Of a DNA stretch of 64,000 bases, positions 33,841 to 42,190 are shown piece by piece. The DNA is from Pseudomonas sp. ANT_H4 (GTDB lineage: Bacteria; Pseudomonadota; Gammaproteobacteria; Pseudomonadales; Pseudomonadaceae). The position numbers and the translations under genes were made by a program. The first letter of the stretch is position 1. Every line of letters begins with the position of its first letter. The stretch lies in NCBI RefSeq assembly GCF_008369295.1, contig NZ_VOBG01000009.1:1-64000 (forward strand), in the 5' to 3' direction. The notes under the pieces are model-generated. The model saw only the letters and a list, made by a program, of their open reading frames with translations, made no database searches and was not told the origin of the DNA.

Positions 33841-34638
33841 CTAAACCGATTCTTGGATTTTTACAATTTTCCAGACCGTTGGCCTTAACACGGTGTCGTT
33901 CACATCAAACTCGAGGAGCTCGCTGGTGGGCAGCAGTTGAACTTCCAGTGCGCTGTTAACTGCCTGCTCGACGTCCAGCGCGTTAGACCGGTCGGCATAC
34001 TGACCAACGGCAACACGCACGGAGCCCGTTACCAGAATCAGCTGTGAGCCACTATCGAAAACGCCGCGATGAACGACCTTGAGGTCGGTGATGCGCCCAT
34101 CTACGAGCGCCAAGTCTTGCAGTCCAGCCATTAATGTCGGCTCGGCGAGTAGGGCGGTGATGTGTTCCGACCAATCATCAGTAGGGGATAAGGAGCCTTT
34201 GACAGTGACAAACTTGATGAATCCGGCCTGGAACATTCGCCACTCATGTAGAGGCGGCAGCGCACCTCGCTTGGACGACCACACCGGCCGATGACTCACT
34301 AGGATCTTGTGTGCTGCACGTGGGTTTGGTCCAACGGAGAACCAATGCAGATCAATATCCGAGCGTGTGTTGGCGATGATCCAATCCGAGCGGAAAGCCC
34401 ACATTTCGAGGCTAGATGACTGCTCAATGCCGAAAAGAGCGCAATTCTTTTGAGCAAGCGCTAGGGCTGGCCCCTCGACAACATCTCCGGGCCACTCGAA
34501 ACGCTCGAGGTCCTTCAGCTTGCGCCCGCCATGCCAGAACGAAAGATCAATGGCCACTTGTGGTAGCCAAGCTACGCCGCTCTCGCAAACACTGGAATGT
34601 TGAGTGTCGAGGGTAGGAATGTGCTGCGGGCTGAGCAT
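33841..34638 (-). CDS. hypothetical protein, 265 aa
   Basis: Unrecognised soluble protein (MLSPQHIPTLDTQHSSVCES) rich in tryptophan (DLSFWHGGRKLKDLERFEWP; EMWAFRSDWIIANTRSD). Possibly beta-rich. AAGGAG before ATG 34638 decides the start. It is the only gene between two intergenic gaps and has no recognised motif. Confidence 0.65.
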   Translation of the reverse strand: MLSPQHIPTLDTQHSSVCESGVAWLPQVAIDLSFWHGGRKLKDLERFEWPGDVVEGPALALAQKNCALFGIEQSSSLEMWAFRSDWIIANTRSDIDLHWFSVGPNPRAAHKILVSHRPVWSSKRGALPPLHEWRMFQAGFIKFVTVKGSLSPTDDWSEHITALLAEPTLMAGLQDLALVDGRITDLKVVHRGVFDSGSQLILVTGSVRVAVGQYADRSNALDVEQAVNSALEVQLLPTSELLEFDVNDTVLRPTVWKIVKIQESV

Positions 34639-34731
34639 GGTCAACTCCTTGTCATAGTATTCTCCAATATTAACATGATGAAATACGCTGCCAGTATCCG
34701 AATGCGCGCTGCCATCGCGCTGGGCGCAAAA

Positions 34732-34757
34732 AAAGCCGCCTGCTGATGCAGGCGGCT
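34732..34757 (-). terminator. intrinsic terminator
   Basis: AGCCGCCTGC and GCAGGCGGCT form a perfect 10-bp stem around TGAT. Reading leftward it is followed by TTTTTTT. Confidence 0.92.
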
Positions 34758-34767
34758 GTGGTGTTGG

Positions 34768-35178
34768 TTAATAAGACTGATGGTCTAACACAGGCCCCGT
34801 CAGCACCTCTTCGAGGCTGGAGCCGTTCAGGACATTGCGCAGCATTGTCGAGATGGATTCAGCCGTTGTGTCGGTGGAGGCCTTGGAAATGCAGGTTGAA
34901 TAAGCAAATAACAACCGATCGCCCACTTTGGCTATACCCTGTTCCGTTGGTGTTCGATCGGAGAAAAATTTCCCGCAACCGTCACCGAGCCCCGTTTCAA
35001 AGGCGGCGACATTTGCGCAGTACAATGGATCACAGACACCCCGCACATCAAAGCGCATGCAGAATGCTTCCGCAAACGTTCGAAGAGTGGGTGTTAACGC
35101 AGAATCACGGAAAGCTTCTTCGAAGAAGCCAGGTCGGAGTTGTTGTTTTGGGGATTGTTCAGCTGTAGTTACGTTCAT
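34768..35178 (-). CDS. hypothetical protein, 136 aa
   Basis: Unrecognised (MNVTTAEQSPKQQLRPGFFE). Four cysteines (FCMRFD, VCDPLYC, GDGCGKF) in the middle could bind a metal or form disulfides; no signal peptide. CTTCAGGAG and a CATCTCC box upstream place the start at 35178. Confidence 0.6.
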   Translation of the reverse strand: MNVTTAEQSPKQQLRPGFFEEAFRDSALTPTLRTFAEAFCMRFDVRGVCDPLYCANVAAFETGLGDGCGKFFSDRTPTEQGIAKVGDRLLFAYSTCISKASTDTTAESISTMLRNVLNGSSLEEVLTGPVLDHQSY

Positions 35179-35207
35179 CGCGATCTCCTGAAGGGTCACT
35201 TGCTTCA

Positions 35208-35221
35208 GGAGATGGCAGACA
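35208..35221 (-). promoter_or_regulatory. CATCTCC leader box, 35.2 kb (leftward)
   Basis: On the minus strand TGTCTGCCATCTCC, 29 nt before the start at 35178. The ribosome binding site CAGGAGAT in between could pair with ATCTCC. Confidence 0.5.
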
Positions 35222-35236
35222 TTCAAATGTATTTGG

Positions 35237-35767
35237 TTAGAGCGCCAGGGTGATCAAGCAGATCGTTCCAATCCCAATACCAAGTAGTATTTTGCGATTG
35301 CGGTCGTCTATGTGAATCCCCCTCTGCTTCAGGAAGTGTTCAGCGATCGTCCATCCATCCAAGGGAGGCAAGGGGATGATGTTCGTAACCGCCAAAAGAA
35401 TAGAACCCTGTGCGGCAACCAGCGTTTGCCAGTTCGGATACAGGTAATAGATACCAAAAAACAGGATACCGGTGAGAGCTGAGATCAGCGGTCCTCCAGC
35501 CGCGACTATCGCCCTTTGGTTAGAGGTCGCATTCTCATAATCCGAGCTAACCACGTAGGCCCAAAGTGGAATTAAGCCGACTTCGTGAATGATTCCAGAC
35601 TTCCGAAAGGAAAAGAGCTTTACTCCGCCGATGATCAATTTGTCAGGCTTAATGCCCATTTTCTGCATCGGCATCAAGTGACCAGATTCGTGTATGAGTA
35701 ACAAGAAAACAAGCATCAGCCAGATAACGGCAAAGGCGGCAAAAAACATCCCGATGGTCAGCAACAT
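35237..35767 (-). CDS. M50-family site-2-type membrane protease
   Basis: A 176-residue, mostly hydrophobic protein. HESGH at about residues 26-30 in the first helix is the zinc-binding HExxH, and LPPLDGW at about 134-139 supplies the conserved Asp ligand. Four transmembrane helices are seen. The family cleaves membrane-embedded regulators or signal-peptide remnants. There is no PDZ domain, so it belongs to the minimal class. It may act after the plasmid's signal peptidase or on an anti-sigma-like protein; neither substrate is visible. Confidence 0.9.
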   Translation of the reverse strand: MLLTIGMFFAAFAVIWLMLVFLLLIHESGHLMPMQKMGIKPDKLIIGGVKLFSFRKSGIIHEVGLIPLWAYVVSSDYENATSNQRAIVAAGGPLISALTGILFFGIYYLYPNWQTLVAAQGSILLAVTNIIPLPPLDGWTIAEHFLKQRGIHIDDRNRKILLGIGIGTICLITLAL

Positions 35768-35899
35768 AGCTGGTCTTTCCCCGAATCATGATGCCGTGAT
35801 TCTTCAGCATAGCTTTGTGTACATCAAGGAAAACATACGACGACTGTAGGGTTAATCTCCCAGGCATTCCTGAACTGCTCAAATTCCATTATTGCTGCT

Positions 35900-35913
35900 T
35901 GTTCAGCATCTCC
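35900..35913 (+). promoter_or_regulatory. CATCTCC leader box, 35.9 kb
   Basis: GTTCAGCATCTCC preceded by TT, 32 nt before ATG 35946; TTGGAG follows as the ribosome binding site. Confidence 0.55.
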
Positions 35914-35945
35914 AAGATGATAAGTAAACACACTTGGAGCCTCAT

Positions 35946-36209
35946 ATGAATACCTGCTTTCTACTCGGACTCTCGGCTCGCGCTGATTGGGCGCTGGGTG
36001 TCCTCTTGTACGGGGAACCCGACGGGAAATACATCGCCGAAAAGAAATTTCAGGAAGCTCGCGATCGTGCCTGGGCTTACGGGTGGGGGGCTTCTTCTGA
36101 ACCGTCCCCTTTTTTTACCGACGTTCCGGATCTGATGACGGCATTTCGAGCTGGTGCACAAACGCTGGCTGACGACTGCAATCGTTGCTCGGTCGAATTA
36201 ACTAATTGA
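35946..36209 (+). CDS. hypothetical protein, 87 aa
   Basis: Unrecognised soluble protein (MNTCFLLGLSARADWALGVL). Tryptophan-rich (DRAWAYGWGASSEPSPFF). The stop is directly followed by the next ATG, so the two genes form an operon. TTGGAG before ATG 35946 is chosen over ATG-like starts upstream. Confidence 0.6.
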   Translation: MNTCFLLGLSARADWALGVLLYGEPDGKYIAEKKFQEARDRAWAYGWGASSEPSPFFTDVPDLMTAFRAGAQTLADDCNRCSVELTN

Positions 36210-36890
36210 ATGGTGAACGAAATGACTCAACAAGCACTAGCGACTGTAAACGTTAAACAAATTTACTACGTAACCCTTCGCTGGCCACAAACCGATACGG
36301 GGTCGTTCTCCCTGCATGTACTAGCAGGCGATAGCTGGGAGGCGTGCATGGTAACGGCACAGAAAATGGCCGAAGCGCGAGAGGAGGAAACCGAAGGCCG
36401 TTATGAGGCCTTTGAAGATCAGGCGGAACGTGATGAGTGGGTCGCCGAGCGAGCCGCTGACTGTATGGAATGTTGCCTGGTCTCCGATTCACTGAAGTCT
36501 GATCTCGAAATTCTGTTTGCTGCTGAATTGTTTCCGGATGGTGTTACCTTCGATATCGACATCGAGGCGCTGCGGACGTTGGTAACCGCCAACCGTGAAC
36601 TGCTCCGCGTTAAACCGACGCCTCCCAAACTGGCCTTGATGTTCAAGATGGTTGACTCCGATAACTGCCGTGTCTACTACATGGACCCGAACAAACGGTT
36701 GCTTTGCTTCCAGCTTACCAGCCGCAAAGACTTTGAATTGCTGTACTGCACCCAGGAAGGTGAGCCTTCGCACACCATTGACCACTTCAACAAAGACATT
36801 ATCGACTTTCCAGTCGGTGAGCCCGGCATTGCAGCAGATTTCATCGAATGGTGGGGGCGGGTGAACAACCCTGCTCAGACCGAAAGCTAA
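36210..36890 (+). CDS. hypothetical acidic protein, 226 aa
   Basis: Unrecognised. The N-terminal half is acidic and helical (KMAEAREEETEGRYEAFEDQ), with two cysteine pairs (DCMECCLV). The C-terminal half is beta-rich (CRVYYMDPNKRLLCFQLTSR). It directly follows the previous stop; the alternative ATG at 36222 is possible. It ends 11 nt before a strong terminator. Confidence 0.65.
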   Translation: MVNEMTQQALATVNVKQIYYVTLRWPQTDTGSFSLHVLAGDSWEACMVTAQKMAEAREEETEGRYEAFEDQAERDEWVAERAADCMECCLVSDSLKSDLEILFAAELFPDGVTFDIDIEALRTLVTANRELLRVKPTPPKLALMFKMVDSDNCRVYYMDPNKRLLCFQLTSRKDFELLYCTQEGEPSHTIDHFNKDIIDFPVGEPGIAADFIEWWGRVNNPAQTES

Positions 36891-36900
36891 CGTTCCATCC

Positions 36901-36930
36901 AAGCCACTGCATGTCAGTGGCTTTTTTTTG
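36901..36930 (+). terminator. intrinsic terminator
   Basis: AGCCACTG and CAGTGGCT with TTTTTTTT after the stem. Confidence 0.92.
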
Positions 36931-36950
36931 CTCGATTTTAGATGAAACAA

Positions 36951-36972
36951 CGCCCCGACTGGCGGGGCGCTA
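36951..36972 (-). terminator. hairpin after the autotransporter gene
   Basis: GCCCCG-ACTGG-CGGGGC; reading leftward it is followed by GTTGTTTC, a modest T stretch. It probably ends the autotransporter transcript. Confidence 0.6.
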
Positions 36973-36987
36973 GTTGGATGGCTGGCG

Positions 36988-39228
36988 TCAAAAGCCGATG
37001 GAGAATGAAACCGTAGCCACATCGGAGGCCACAGACTTGCCGCTGTTGAAACGATGACCGTAGGATACGCCCACGCGGGAGGCTTTCAGCGGGCCGGCGA
37101 TCTGTACGCCCAGACCGACTTCGTCCCAGCGCGTTGTGGTGTCTTGCTTCAGGTTGAAGGTCGATACGCCCAGCACTTCACCGCTCAGATCGTCATTCGA
37201 GTGGTTCAAGCGCTCGACGTGCTTGAGGTTGGCCGACAGTATGGCTTTGTTGCCCAGGTTCAGACTACCGGTGACCCCAGCTGTACCGTAGACATCGTTC
37301 TGTTTGCGGCTGTCGAACTGGACCGGGTATGGTCCACTGGTTTCGGTGTAACCGTCCAGTTTGCTATCCAGGTAATCGAGACCGACATATGGCATCACCG
37401 CAGCGTTGTCCTTGACGATGAACACGTAGCCGGCCTGGCCCGATACTGCTCGTTGGCTGATATCGGATTTGCCTTTTGAGGCGGAGGTACCAGCCCCGGT
37501 CAGGTACGAGCGCTTGATGGTTGCGTCACCTTCGGAGACTGCAACGGCCCCGCGAGCGAAAACGCCTTGCTTCAGACGGTTGCCGTATTCGAGGAAAGCA
37601 CCGACGGTGTTGGTGTCGCCTTCGACGCGATCCTGATTGATTTTCAGCGAGGTGTTCGGGCCTTGGTAGCCGACGCCTGCGATGAGGTCGGGAGTCAGCC
37701 GGTAGGCGAGAGTGAGGCCGCCGTTCGTGTTGTCCCCCTGGACGGTGCCATTGTGGTGTGTCATCTGGGCGCTTACGTTGACGCAGATGCCTTTGGTGTC
37801 GAAGGTGGTGCAGATCAGTTGATCTTGAACGAAGCTTTGCAATTGGTTTTGCAGTGCTTCGGTGTACAGGCTGGCATTATTCAGGGAATCACCCAGATCA
37901 TACAAGCCGATGACACCCGTAGGTGGCATCGGAGTTATAGCGCTAGCTCCGCCTGTGTTTGGGGTGCCGTTACCGCCAGTGCCGCCACTGGTGCCTGAAG
38001 TAGGCGGGGTTGTGCTGCCCGATCCAGATACCGGTGGAGTGGCACCGCCGGAGCTCGAAGCCGGCGGAGTAACAACCGGAGGCGTCGGAGGCGTAACTAC
38101 GGCGGTTGGTACCGAGATTGGGCCGTAGGAGCGAGCAACGAACGGCTGGTCACGGCCGTTCAGGGTGCCCATACCGAACACTGTATTGCCATCAGCCGAA
38201 ACAGCGGTGGCCGTGTCGAGGGAGTTACCAGGCAACAAGTTGTAGGAAGGATCATTTTCTTGCAGCCACTGCACCAGCGATTGCATGCCCGTACCGGCTG
38301 TCCAGCGGAAACCAGTCACCACGGCACCGGTGGTATCAGCAACGCCGACGACCACTGCGCCATTCGCTGAAATACCTTCGGCGCTTGAGAGAGTGCCGTT
38401 GCTGAGCAGGCCAAGGCCCTTCATCCCGGATGCCTGAGTCCAAATGAAAGCTTCAGTTGAGGAAACCGACGAATCACCCATACCAACGATATAGGTGCCG
38501 TCTGCGTTTACCGCTTTTGCCTGAGAGCCGATACCACCAGCCAGCGTGCCCAAGCTTTCCGCGCTGCCGCTATTTACCCAGCGCGTGGCAATGTCTCCGG
38601 CCTTGGCGCCGTTTTGTGCGTAGCCCACGACTACCTGGCCGTCAGCAGAGACGCCCAAGGCAAAACTGTGACTGCCGTCGCTCAGTTGGCCCAGGCTGGT
38701 GATGTTGCCGGCGGAGTTCCAGGTCACAGCGGTGTCGTTGCCAGTTAGGCCGTCATTAGCAGACCCGGCAATCACACTACCATCGGCGGAGACGCCTTGG
38801 GCCTTTGCGTAGGTCCCGTTGTTAAGGAAACTCATTTTGTGGATGCCGGTGCCGTCCCAACTGACTGCGGTTTGTTTGCCGCTCAAGCTGTCCACCGAAC
38901 TACCCACGATAATGCTGCCATCATTTGACGCCGCGTTTGCTTGTGCCACGTTACCGAGGGTGGCCAGGTATTGCTTGCCACCCAGTAGCGTCCATTGGAA
39001 CGCACTGATGACTCCGGTAACGCTGTTGTTTTGCGTCCCCACGAGCATCTCGCCGTTACCCGATCCGCCCAGGCGGTTGCTGTAACCATTGATCGAGGTG
39101 CCGAGGGTAGGGGCGAAGACATCGACGCCAGAGGTAGCGGCTTGGGCGGAGGGGTTGCTCAGACCCAAGCCAATGGCGGCGACCAGCAGGGAGAGGCGTG
39201 GGTTAAAGCGATTGTTCTTGTCGTGCAT
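36988..39228 (-). CDS. autotransporter with HAF-type repeats
   Basis: A 746-residue type V secretion protein. Signal peptide (residues 1-31, ending SAQAA). The passenger at about 35-380 has HAF-like repeats of about 45-50 residues, each with SADGSVIAG- or ADGQVVVGYA-type motifs and an AVTW or AFIW strand. Next come a Pro/Gly/Ser-rich linker (TPPTPPVVTPPASSSGG) and a C-terminal beta-barrel of about 270 residues ending VSFSIGF with the terminal Phe. It should display or release the repeat domain at the cell surface. Start 39228; the recurrent box lies just upstream. Confidence 0.92.
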   Translation of the reverse strand: MHDKNNRFNPRLSLLVAAIGLGLSNPSAQAATSGVDVFAPTLGTSINGYSNRLGGSGNGEMLVGTQNNSVTGVISAFQWTLLGGKQYLATLGNVAQANAASNDGSIIVGSSVDSLSGKQTAVSWDGTGIHKMSFLNNGTYAKAQGVSADGSVIAGSANDGLTGNDTAVTWNSAGNITSLGQLSDGSHSFALGVSADGQVVVGYAQNGAKAGDIATRWVNSGSAESLGTLAGGIGSQAKAVNADGTYIVGMGDSSVSSTEAFIWTQASGMKGLGLLSNGTLSSAEGISANGAVVVGVADTTGAVVTGFRWTAGTGMQSLVQWLQENDPSYNLLPGNSLDTATAVSADGNTVFGMGTLNGRDQPFVARSYGPISVPTAVVTPPTPPVVTPPASSSGGATPPVSGSGSTTPPTSGTSGGTGGNGTPNTGGASAITPMPPTGVIGLYDLGDSLNNASLYTEALQNQLQSFVQDQLICTTFDTKGICVNVSAQMTHHNGTVQGDNTNGGLTLAYRLTPDLIAGVGYQGPNTSLKINQDRVEGDTNTVGAFLEYGNRLKQGVFARGAVAVSEGDATIKRSYLTGAGTSASKGKSDISQRAVSGQAGYVFIVKDNAAVMPYVGLDYLDSKLDGYTETSGPYPVQFDSRKQNDVYGTAGVTGSLNLGNKAILSANLKHVERLNHSNDDLSGEVLGVSTFNLKQDTTTRWDEVGLGVQIAGPLKASRVGVSYGHRFNSGKSVASDVATVSFSIGF

Positions 39229-39260
39229 GGGGTAATTTTTCCTGAGATTACGGGGGAAAC

Positions 39261-39276
39261 TTACATAACATGCATT
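39261..39276 (-). promoter_or_regulatory. TACGYGTTA box, 39.3 kb (leftward)
   Basis: On the minus strand TGCATGTTATGTAAGT, just downstream of a TATAAAT-like -10 and 32 nt before the autotransporter start. Confidence 0.45.
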
Positions 39277-39471
39277 TATAATACTGATACGGCGCAAAAC
39301 AAATCAACGAGATTGTTTGTCTCATTGCTTCAGCATCGATATTCCCCAATAAAAACGGGTGAATGACGTATTTTCTTGCCTAGAATTCTCCCCCCCTCCT
39401 TGCAAATCTTCCGTATTTCGAAACATTTTTTGGTCATCAATACGATTCCTTCTGTATCGAATATGTAGACC

Positions 39472-39485
39472 TGTTCACCATCTCC
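39472..39485 (+). promoter_or_regulatory. CATCTCC leader box, 39.5 kb
   Basis: TGTTCACCATCTCC, 51 nt before ATG 39537; CGAGGAGAACGACC follows as the ribosome binding site. Confidence 0.55.
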
Positions 39486-39536
39486 TTGCTCAAGGCCACC
39501 GCAAGTGACCGCTACCCCCCCCCGAGGAGAACGACC

Positions 39537-39911
39537 ATGCTGAACGTTCCAAAAGCTCTGCTGGAACCCTGCGTCAAAATAGAAACTTTGCATCGCTCTG
39601 GAAAACGCCTGCTTCTGGAAATCGCCGGTGCTCTTGAGCTGTCGTCTGAGTCCTATGACATCCGTAGTAGCAAAGGCGGGAACGGTGTGATGGGTGAGGT
39701 GATTCTTCATTCCGATCACCTGTACTTGATGGTTCACGTCATGACTGGTGAGTTGCGAGTGATGTACCGAACCTGCAAAGGCCCAAAAGACGACAGCGGA
39801 GGAATCAACTACTTTGTCGGAGTCTCCGAGCTGGCCAGCGCAACAGCCAGTGAACGTTTCATCGCAAAGCTGAAGCAGATGACAAGCCTCGGCGTTCGTG
39901 AAGCCGCTTAA
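39537..39911 (+). CDS. hypothetical protein, 124 aa
   Basis: Unrecognised (MLNVPKALLEPCVKIETLHR). Beta-rich middle (VILHSDHLYLMVHVMTGELR) and a C-terminal helix. GAGGAG before ATG 39537 decides the start. The next gene starts 13 nt after the stop, forming a two-gene operon. Confidence 0.65.
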   Translation: MLNVPKALLEPCVKIETLHRSGKRLLLEIAGALELSSESYDIRSSKGGNGVMGEVILHSDHLYLMVHVMTGELRVMYRTCKGPKDDSGGINYFVGVSELASATASERFIAKLKQMTSLGVREAA

Positions 39912-39924
39912 TTAAGGAGTTCAC

Positions 39925-40224
39925 ATGTCGGAGAACCTGGTGCAGTTTCCAGAGGCTTTCGCGCAACGCATCAGCAAGATGATCGGATTCGAACCACCTG
40001 TCAGCGGTACCGCAGCCAATGGCTGGTTTGGTGGCTATGGGTGTCGCTGGTGTGCTGCTTCAAGAGCGTGGTTCACGGTGGTACCTTTCGATCAGTTGCA
40101 GGTCGCTGAAAAAGTGGCTCAGATGTTTCGTGAGGCCGGAGTGCTCGATGTGCGTATAAACAACGAGGGTGGCGTCTCTCAAGAAGATGATGGAAAGGGC
40201 TTGCAAGTATCGGCCTACGTTTGA
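39925..40224 (+). CDS. hypothetical protein, 99 aa
   Basis: Unrecognised (MSENLVQFPEAFAQRISKMI). A CRWCAAS motif and glycine-rich segment (NGWFGGYG) precede a helix and strand (VAQMFREAGVLDVRI). AAGGAG precedes the ATG. It is followed 14 nt later by a terminator. Confidence 0.65.
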   Translation: MSENLVQFPEAFAQRISKMIGFEPPVSGTAANGWFGGYGCRWCAASRAWFTVVPFDQLQVAEKVAQMFREAGVLDVRINNEGGVSQEDDGKGLQVSAYV

Positions 40225-40238
40225 CCAACGCTGCACCG

Positions 40239-40266
40239 ACCGCTCCTTGTGGAGCGGTTTTTTTTG
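40239..40266 (+). terminator. intrinsic terminator
   Basis: ACCGCTCC-TTGT-GGAGCGGT followed by TTTTTTT. Confidence 0.93.
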
Positions 40267-40300
40267 CCTTCACTTTGCTCGCTCCTGTGCTCCTTCATAG

Positions 40301-40705
40301 ATGGCAATGAAAGCCTTCTGGGAGAACGACGAAATGACGTACCCAGGCACTCTAGATGCCTATGGACACTTCTGGCTGGTAATTCCCAGGTAAGCTTTAC
40401 AGATTGGCCAGGACGGGGCTTACAGTCTTCAAGATGGGCATCTTGTTGGCATACACCTCAACATCTCTGGTCAGTTAGAGAATGTGAGCGAATTCGACTT
40501 TGAGGTGACGCTTTTGATACAGCCCGCGCTCTTGGGATTGCGACGACCCGCATCCTGCGATGACGGTGTGGAGCACGTCACACAAATTCGTGGCGTGCAG
40601 CCCAGACTTAGAAGGGGCAACCCTGAAGGATGGGTTATACCAAATTCAGCCTTTTTCACAGAAGGCGTTGTTTTTGTTGGGCCGTGTTGGGCATCTCCAT
40701 TTTGA
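40301..40705 (+). pseudogene. probable decayed gene
   Basis: ATG 40301 encodes MAMKAFWENDEMTYPGTLDA then YGHFWLVIPR before an in-frame TAA (40391). The same frame continues as plausible protein (QDGHLVGIHLNISGQLENVS, EFDFEVTLL). After about 40510 the coding signal seems to move to another frame (SPDLEGATLKDGLYQIQPFS). One stop and one shift in 400 nt suggest decay. There is no good ribosome binding site. It fills the gap between a terminator and the next leader box. Confidence 0.4.
40685..40698 (+). promoter_or_regulatory. CATCTCC leader box, 40.7 kb
   Basis: TGTTGGGCATCTCC, 31 nt before ATG 40730, with CTGGAG as the ribosome binding site. Confidence 0.55.
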
Positions 40706-40729
40706 TATGACAACGAACTGGAGTTACTC

Positions 40730-41386
40730 ATGCAAAACAACGATCAAACCTTGTCCCAAACAGTTTCACAATCCGCCGATGAAAGGACTGCTACTCCCAT
40801 GGTTCTGACGAATGCAGCGGGGGTAATCGTGCATTCACCTTACGATCCGGCATTGCTGGCTTTCATTCACGAAGGTACGGAGATTCGAAACCCATATATT
40901 TCTGTGGATGGTCGTACCCTGGTGAACCCTGTGGAGGCATACGGATTCGTGGAGTACCACACCGGTGGTGGTCGCATGGCGCTGATGCGTCCTCATACCG
41001 AGGGTCGGGTCTTCTACCTCACGAAGGATGGGGTGTACATCGCTGATCCACAGGATTGGCGCGAATGCACGATCTTCGTATGCGATGCCGACGAAAACGA
41101 ACTTGCCTACTGCGAGCTCACTGATGTTCCATCGTCCCCTGAACCAGGGCACCAAGATGCGATTGAAAATCCATTTTGCCCCGAAGAACTCAAACTTGAG
41201 TCCCACGAGGCATTGAAGGATCGGTACCGCGTATGGGCACAAGTCCACCTGGCAAATGATGATCTGGAGTTTGACGAGCAGGCTACGGTATCACTGTGTG
41301 AAGGCGGTGCGTTTGTCCAGGCCAGAATATGGGTCCCCTTTCGGATTTTGCCGACTCCAGCAGATTACGCCGACGAAGGCGTATAA
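40730..41386 (+). CDS. hypothetical acidic protein, 218 aa
   Basis: Unrecognised soluble protein (MQNNDQTLSQTVSQSADERT). Beta-rich first half (GYGFVEYHTGGGRMALMRPH-like), acidic second half with three cysteines. CTGGAG precedes the ATG. A single-gene unit with a leader box in front and a terminator behind. Confidence 0.65.
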   Translation: MQNNDQTLSQTVSQSADERTATPMVLTNAAGVIVHSPYDPALLAFIHEGTEIRNPYISVDGRTLVNPVEAYGFVEYHTGGGRMALMRPHTEGRVFYLTKDGVYIADPQDWRECTIFVCDADENELAYCELTDVPSSPEPGHQDAIENPFCPEELKLESHEALKDRYRVWAQVHLANDDLEFDEQATVSLCEGGAFVQARIWVPFRILPTPADYADEGV

Positions 41387-41394
41387 CCCCCCAA

Positions 41395-41424
41395 GCCGTC
41401 CTCTTTGAGGGCGGCATTTTTTTG
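41395..41424 (+). terminator. intrinsic terminator
   Basis: GCCGTCCTC and GAGGGCGGC (one mismatch) around TTT, followed by ATTTTTTT. Confidence 0.88.
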
Positions 41425-41505
41425 ATTGTAAACACTCCGAGTGTCGATTGCTGGCTCATGTGAATCATCACATGCCATACGTTCAATCACTCAGGAGTGC
41501 GCTTC

Positions 41506-42162
41506 ATGGCTAATAAGCTTTCTCAAAATTTTCCGTCTTATGCAAAACCGCTGGTCGATGCTCTTGCTGATGGATACCGGTATTCGCCGGCCGAAATGTT
41601 TCGCTATTTTCTCAGCGCCGTGATGCAGGTTTGGGGATTCCAGCCTTGGTACCCGACACCCATTGAGGCAAGAGAACGAGTGATCACCGCCATTAGCTGT
41701 TATGACGGCCTAGTGGCCAAGGAGGAGCCTTTTAAAGACATCCTGGGTGCGGTTTACGCAGAGCTCAGCAGCAAAGGCGGCAAACAGCTTTTAGGCCAGT
41801 TCTTTACGCCCTGGAGCATCGCAGTAATGATGGCCAATTTTAACCCTGAACCGGTTTCAAATGTTCAAGGTCGAAAGGTGCTCTCTGATCCTGCGTGTGG
41901 CAGTGGTGTAATGCTGCTGGCCAGGGCAAATCAAATTATCGAAAAACATGGTGCAGAAGAGTTGTACCGATGGACGTTTTATGGCTGTGATCTGGATGGA
42001 ATTTGCGCACGGATGACAGCCATACAACTCGCTGCCAACTGTGCTGTGCATAGAGTGGAAATTGGAGAAATCCTTATTGTTCAAGGCAACACACTCGCGA
42101 GCGCCGAAAACAAACAGGTGATCCTGCATGCCAGTTCCCCGAAACGTCTTGCTTTGGCTTAA
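41506..42162 (+). CDS. N6-adenine methylase-like protein without catalytic motif
   Basis: A 218-residue protein related to type I (HsdM-like) N-6 DNA methylases: GQFFTPWSIAVMMA (about 97-110) precedes motif I DPACGSGVMLL (128-138), and FYGCDLDGICARMTAIQLAA is the motif II/III region. The chain ends soon after, without the NPPY/F catalytic motif IV, so it should bind S-adenosylmethionine but not methylate DNA in the usual way. It may be a truncated gene, a regulatory protein, or a partner for another subunit. CTCAGGAG before ATG 41506. Confidence 0.85.
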   Translation: MANKLSQNFPSYAKPLVDALADGYRYSPAEMFRYFLSAVMQVWGFQPWYPTPIEARERVITAISCYDGLVAKEEPFKDILGAVYAELSSKGGKQLLGQFFTPWSIAVMMANFNPEPVSNVQGRKVLSDPACGSGVMLLARANQIIEKHGAEELYRWTFYGCDLDGICARMTAIQLAANCAVHRVEIGEILIVQGNTLASAENKQVILHASSPKRLALA

Positions 42163-42190
42163 TAATCAAATTCTGAATCGAGAGAACCTC

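Noticed and set aside
38106..39366. Rightward ORFs across the autotransporter gene
   Set aside because: They are antisense shadows of the repeat-rich autotransporter, with repetitive composition and no ribosome binding sites.
40462..40468. CATCTCT as another leader box
   Set aside because: It lies inside a probable decayed reading frame and lacks the TGTTC half and a following start.
41506..42162. Active restriction-modification system
   Set aside because: No specificity or endonuclease gene is adjacent and the methylase-like protein lacks the catalytic motif.
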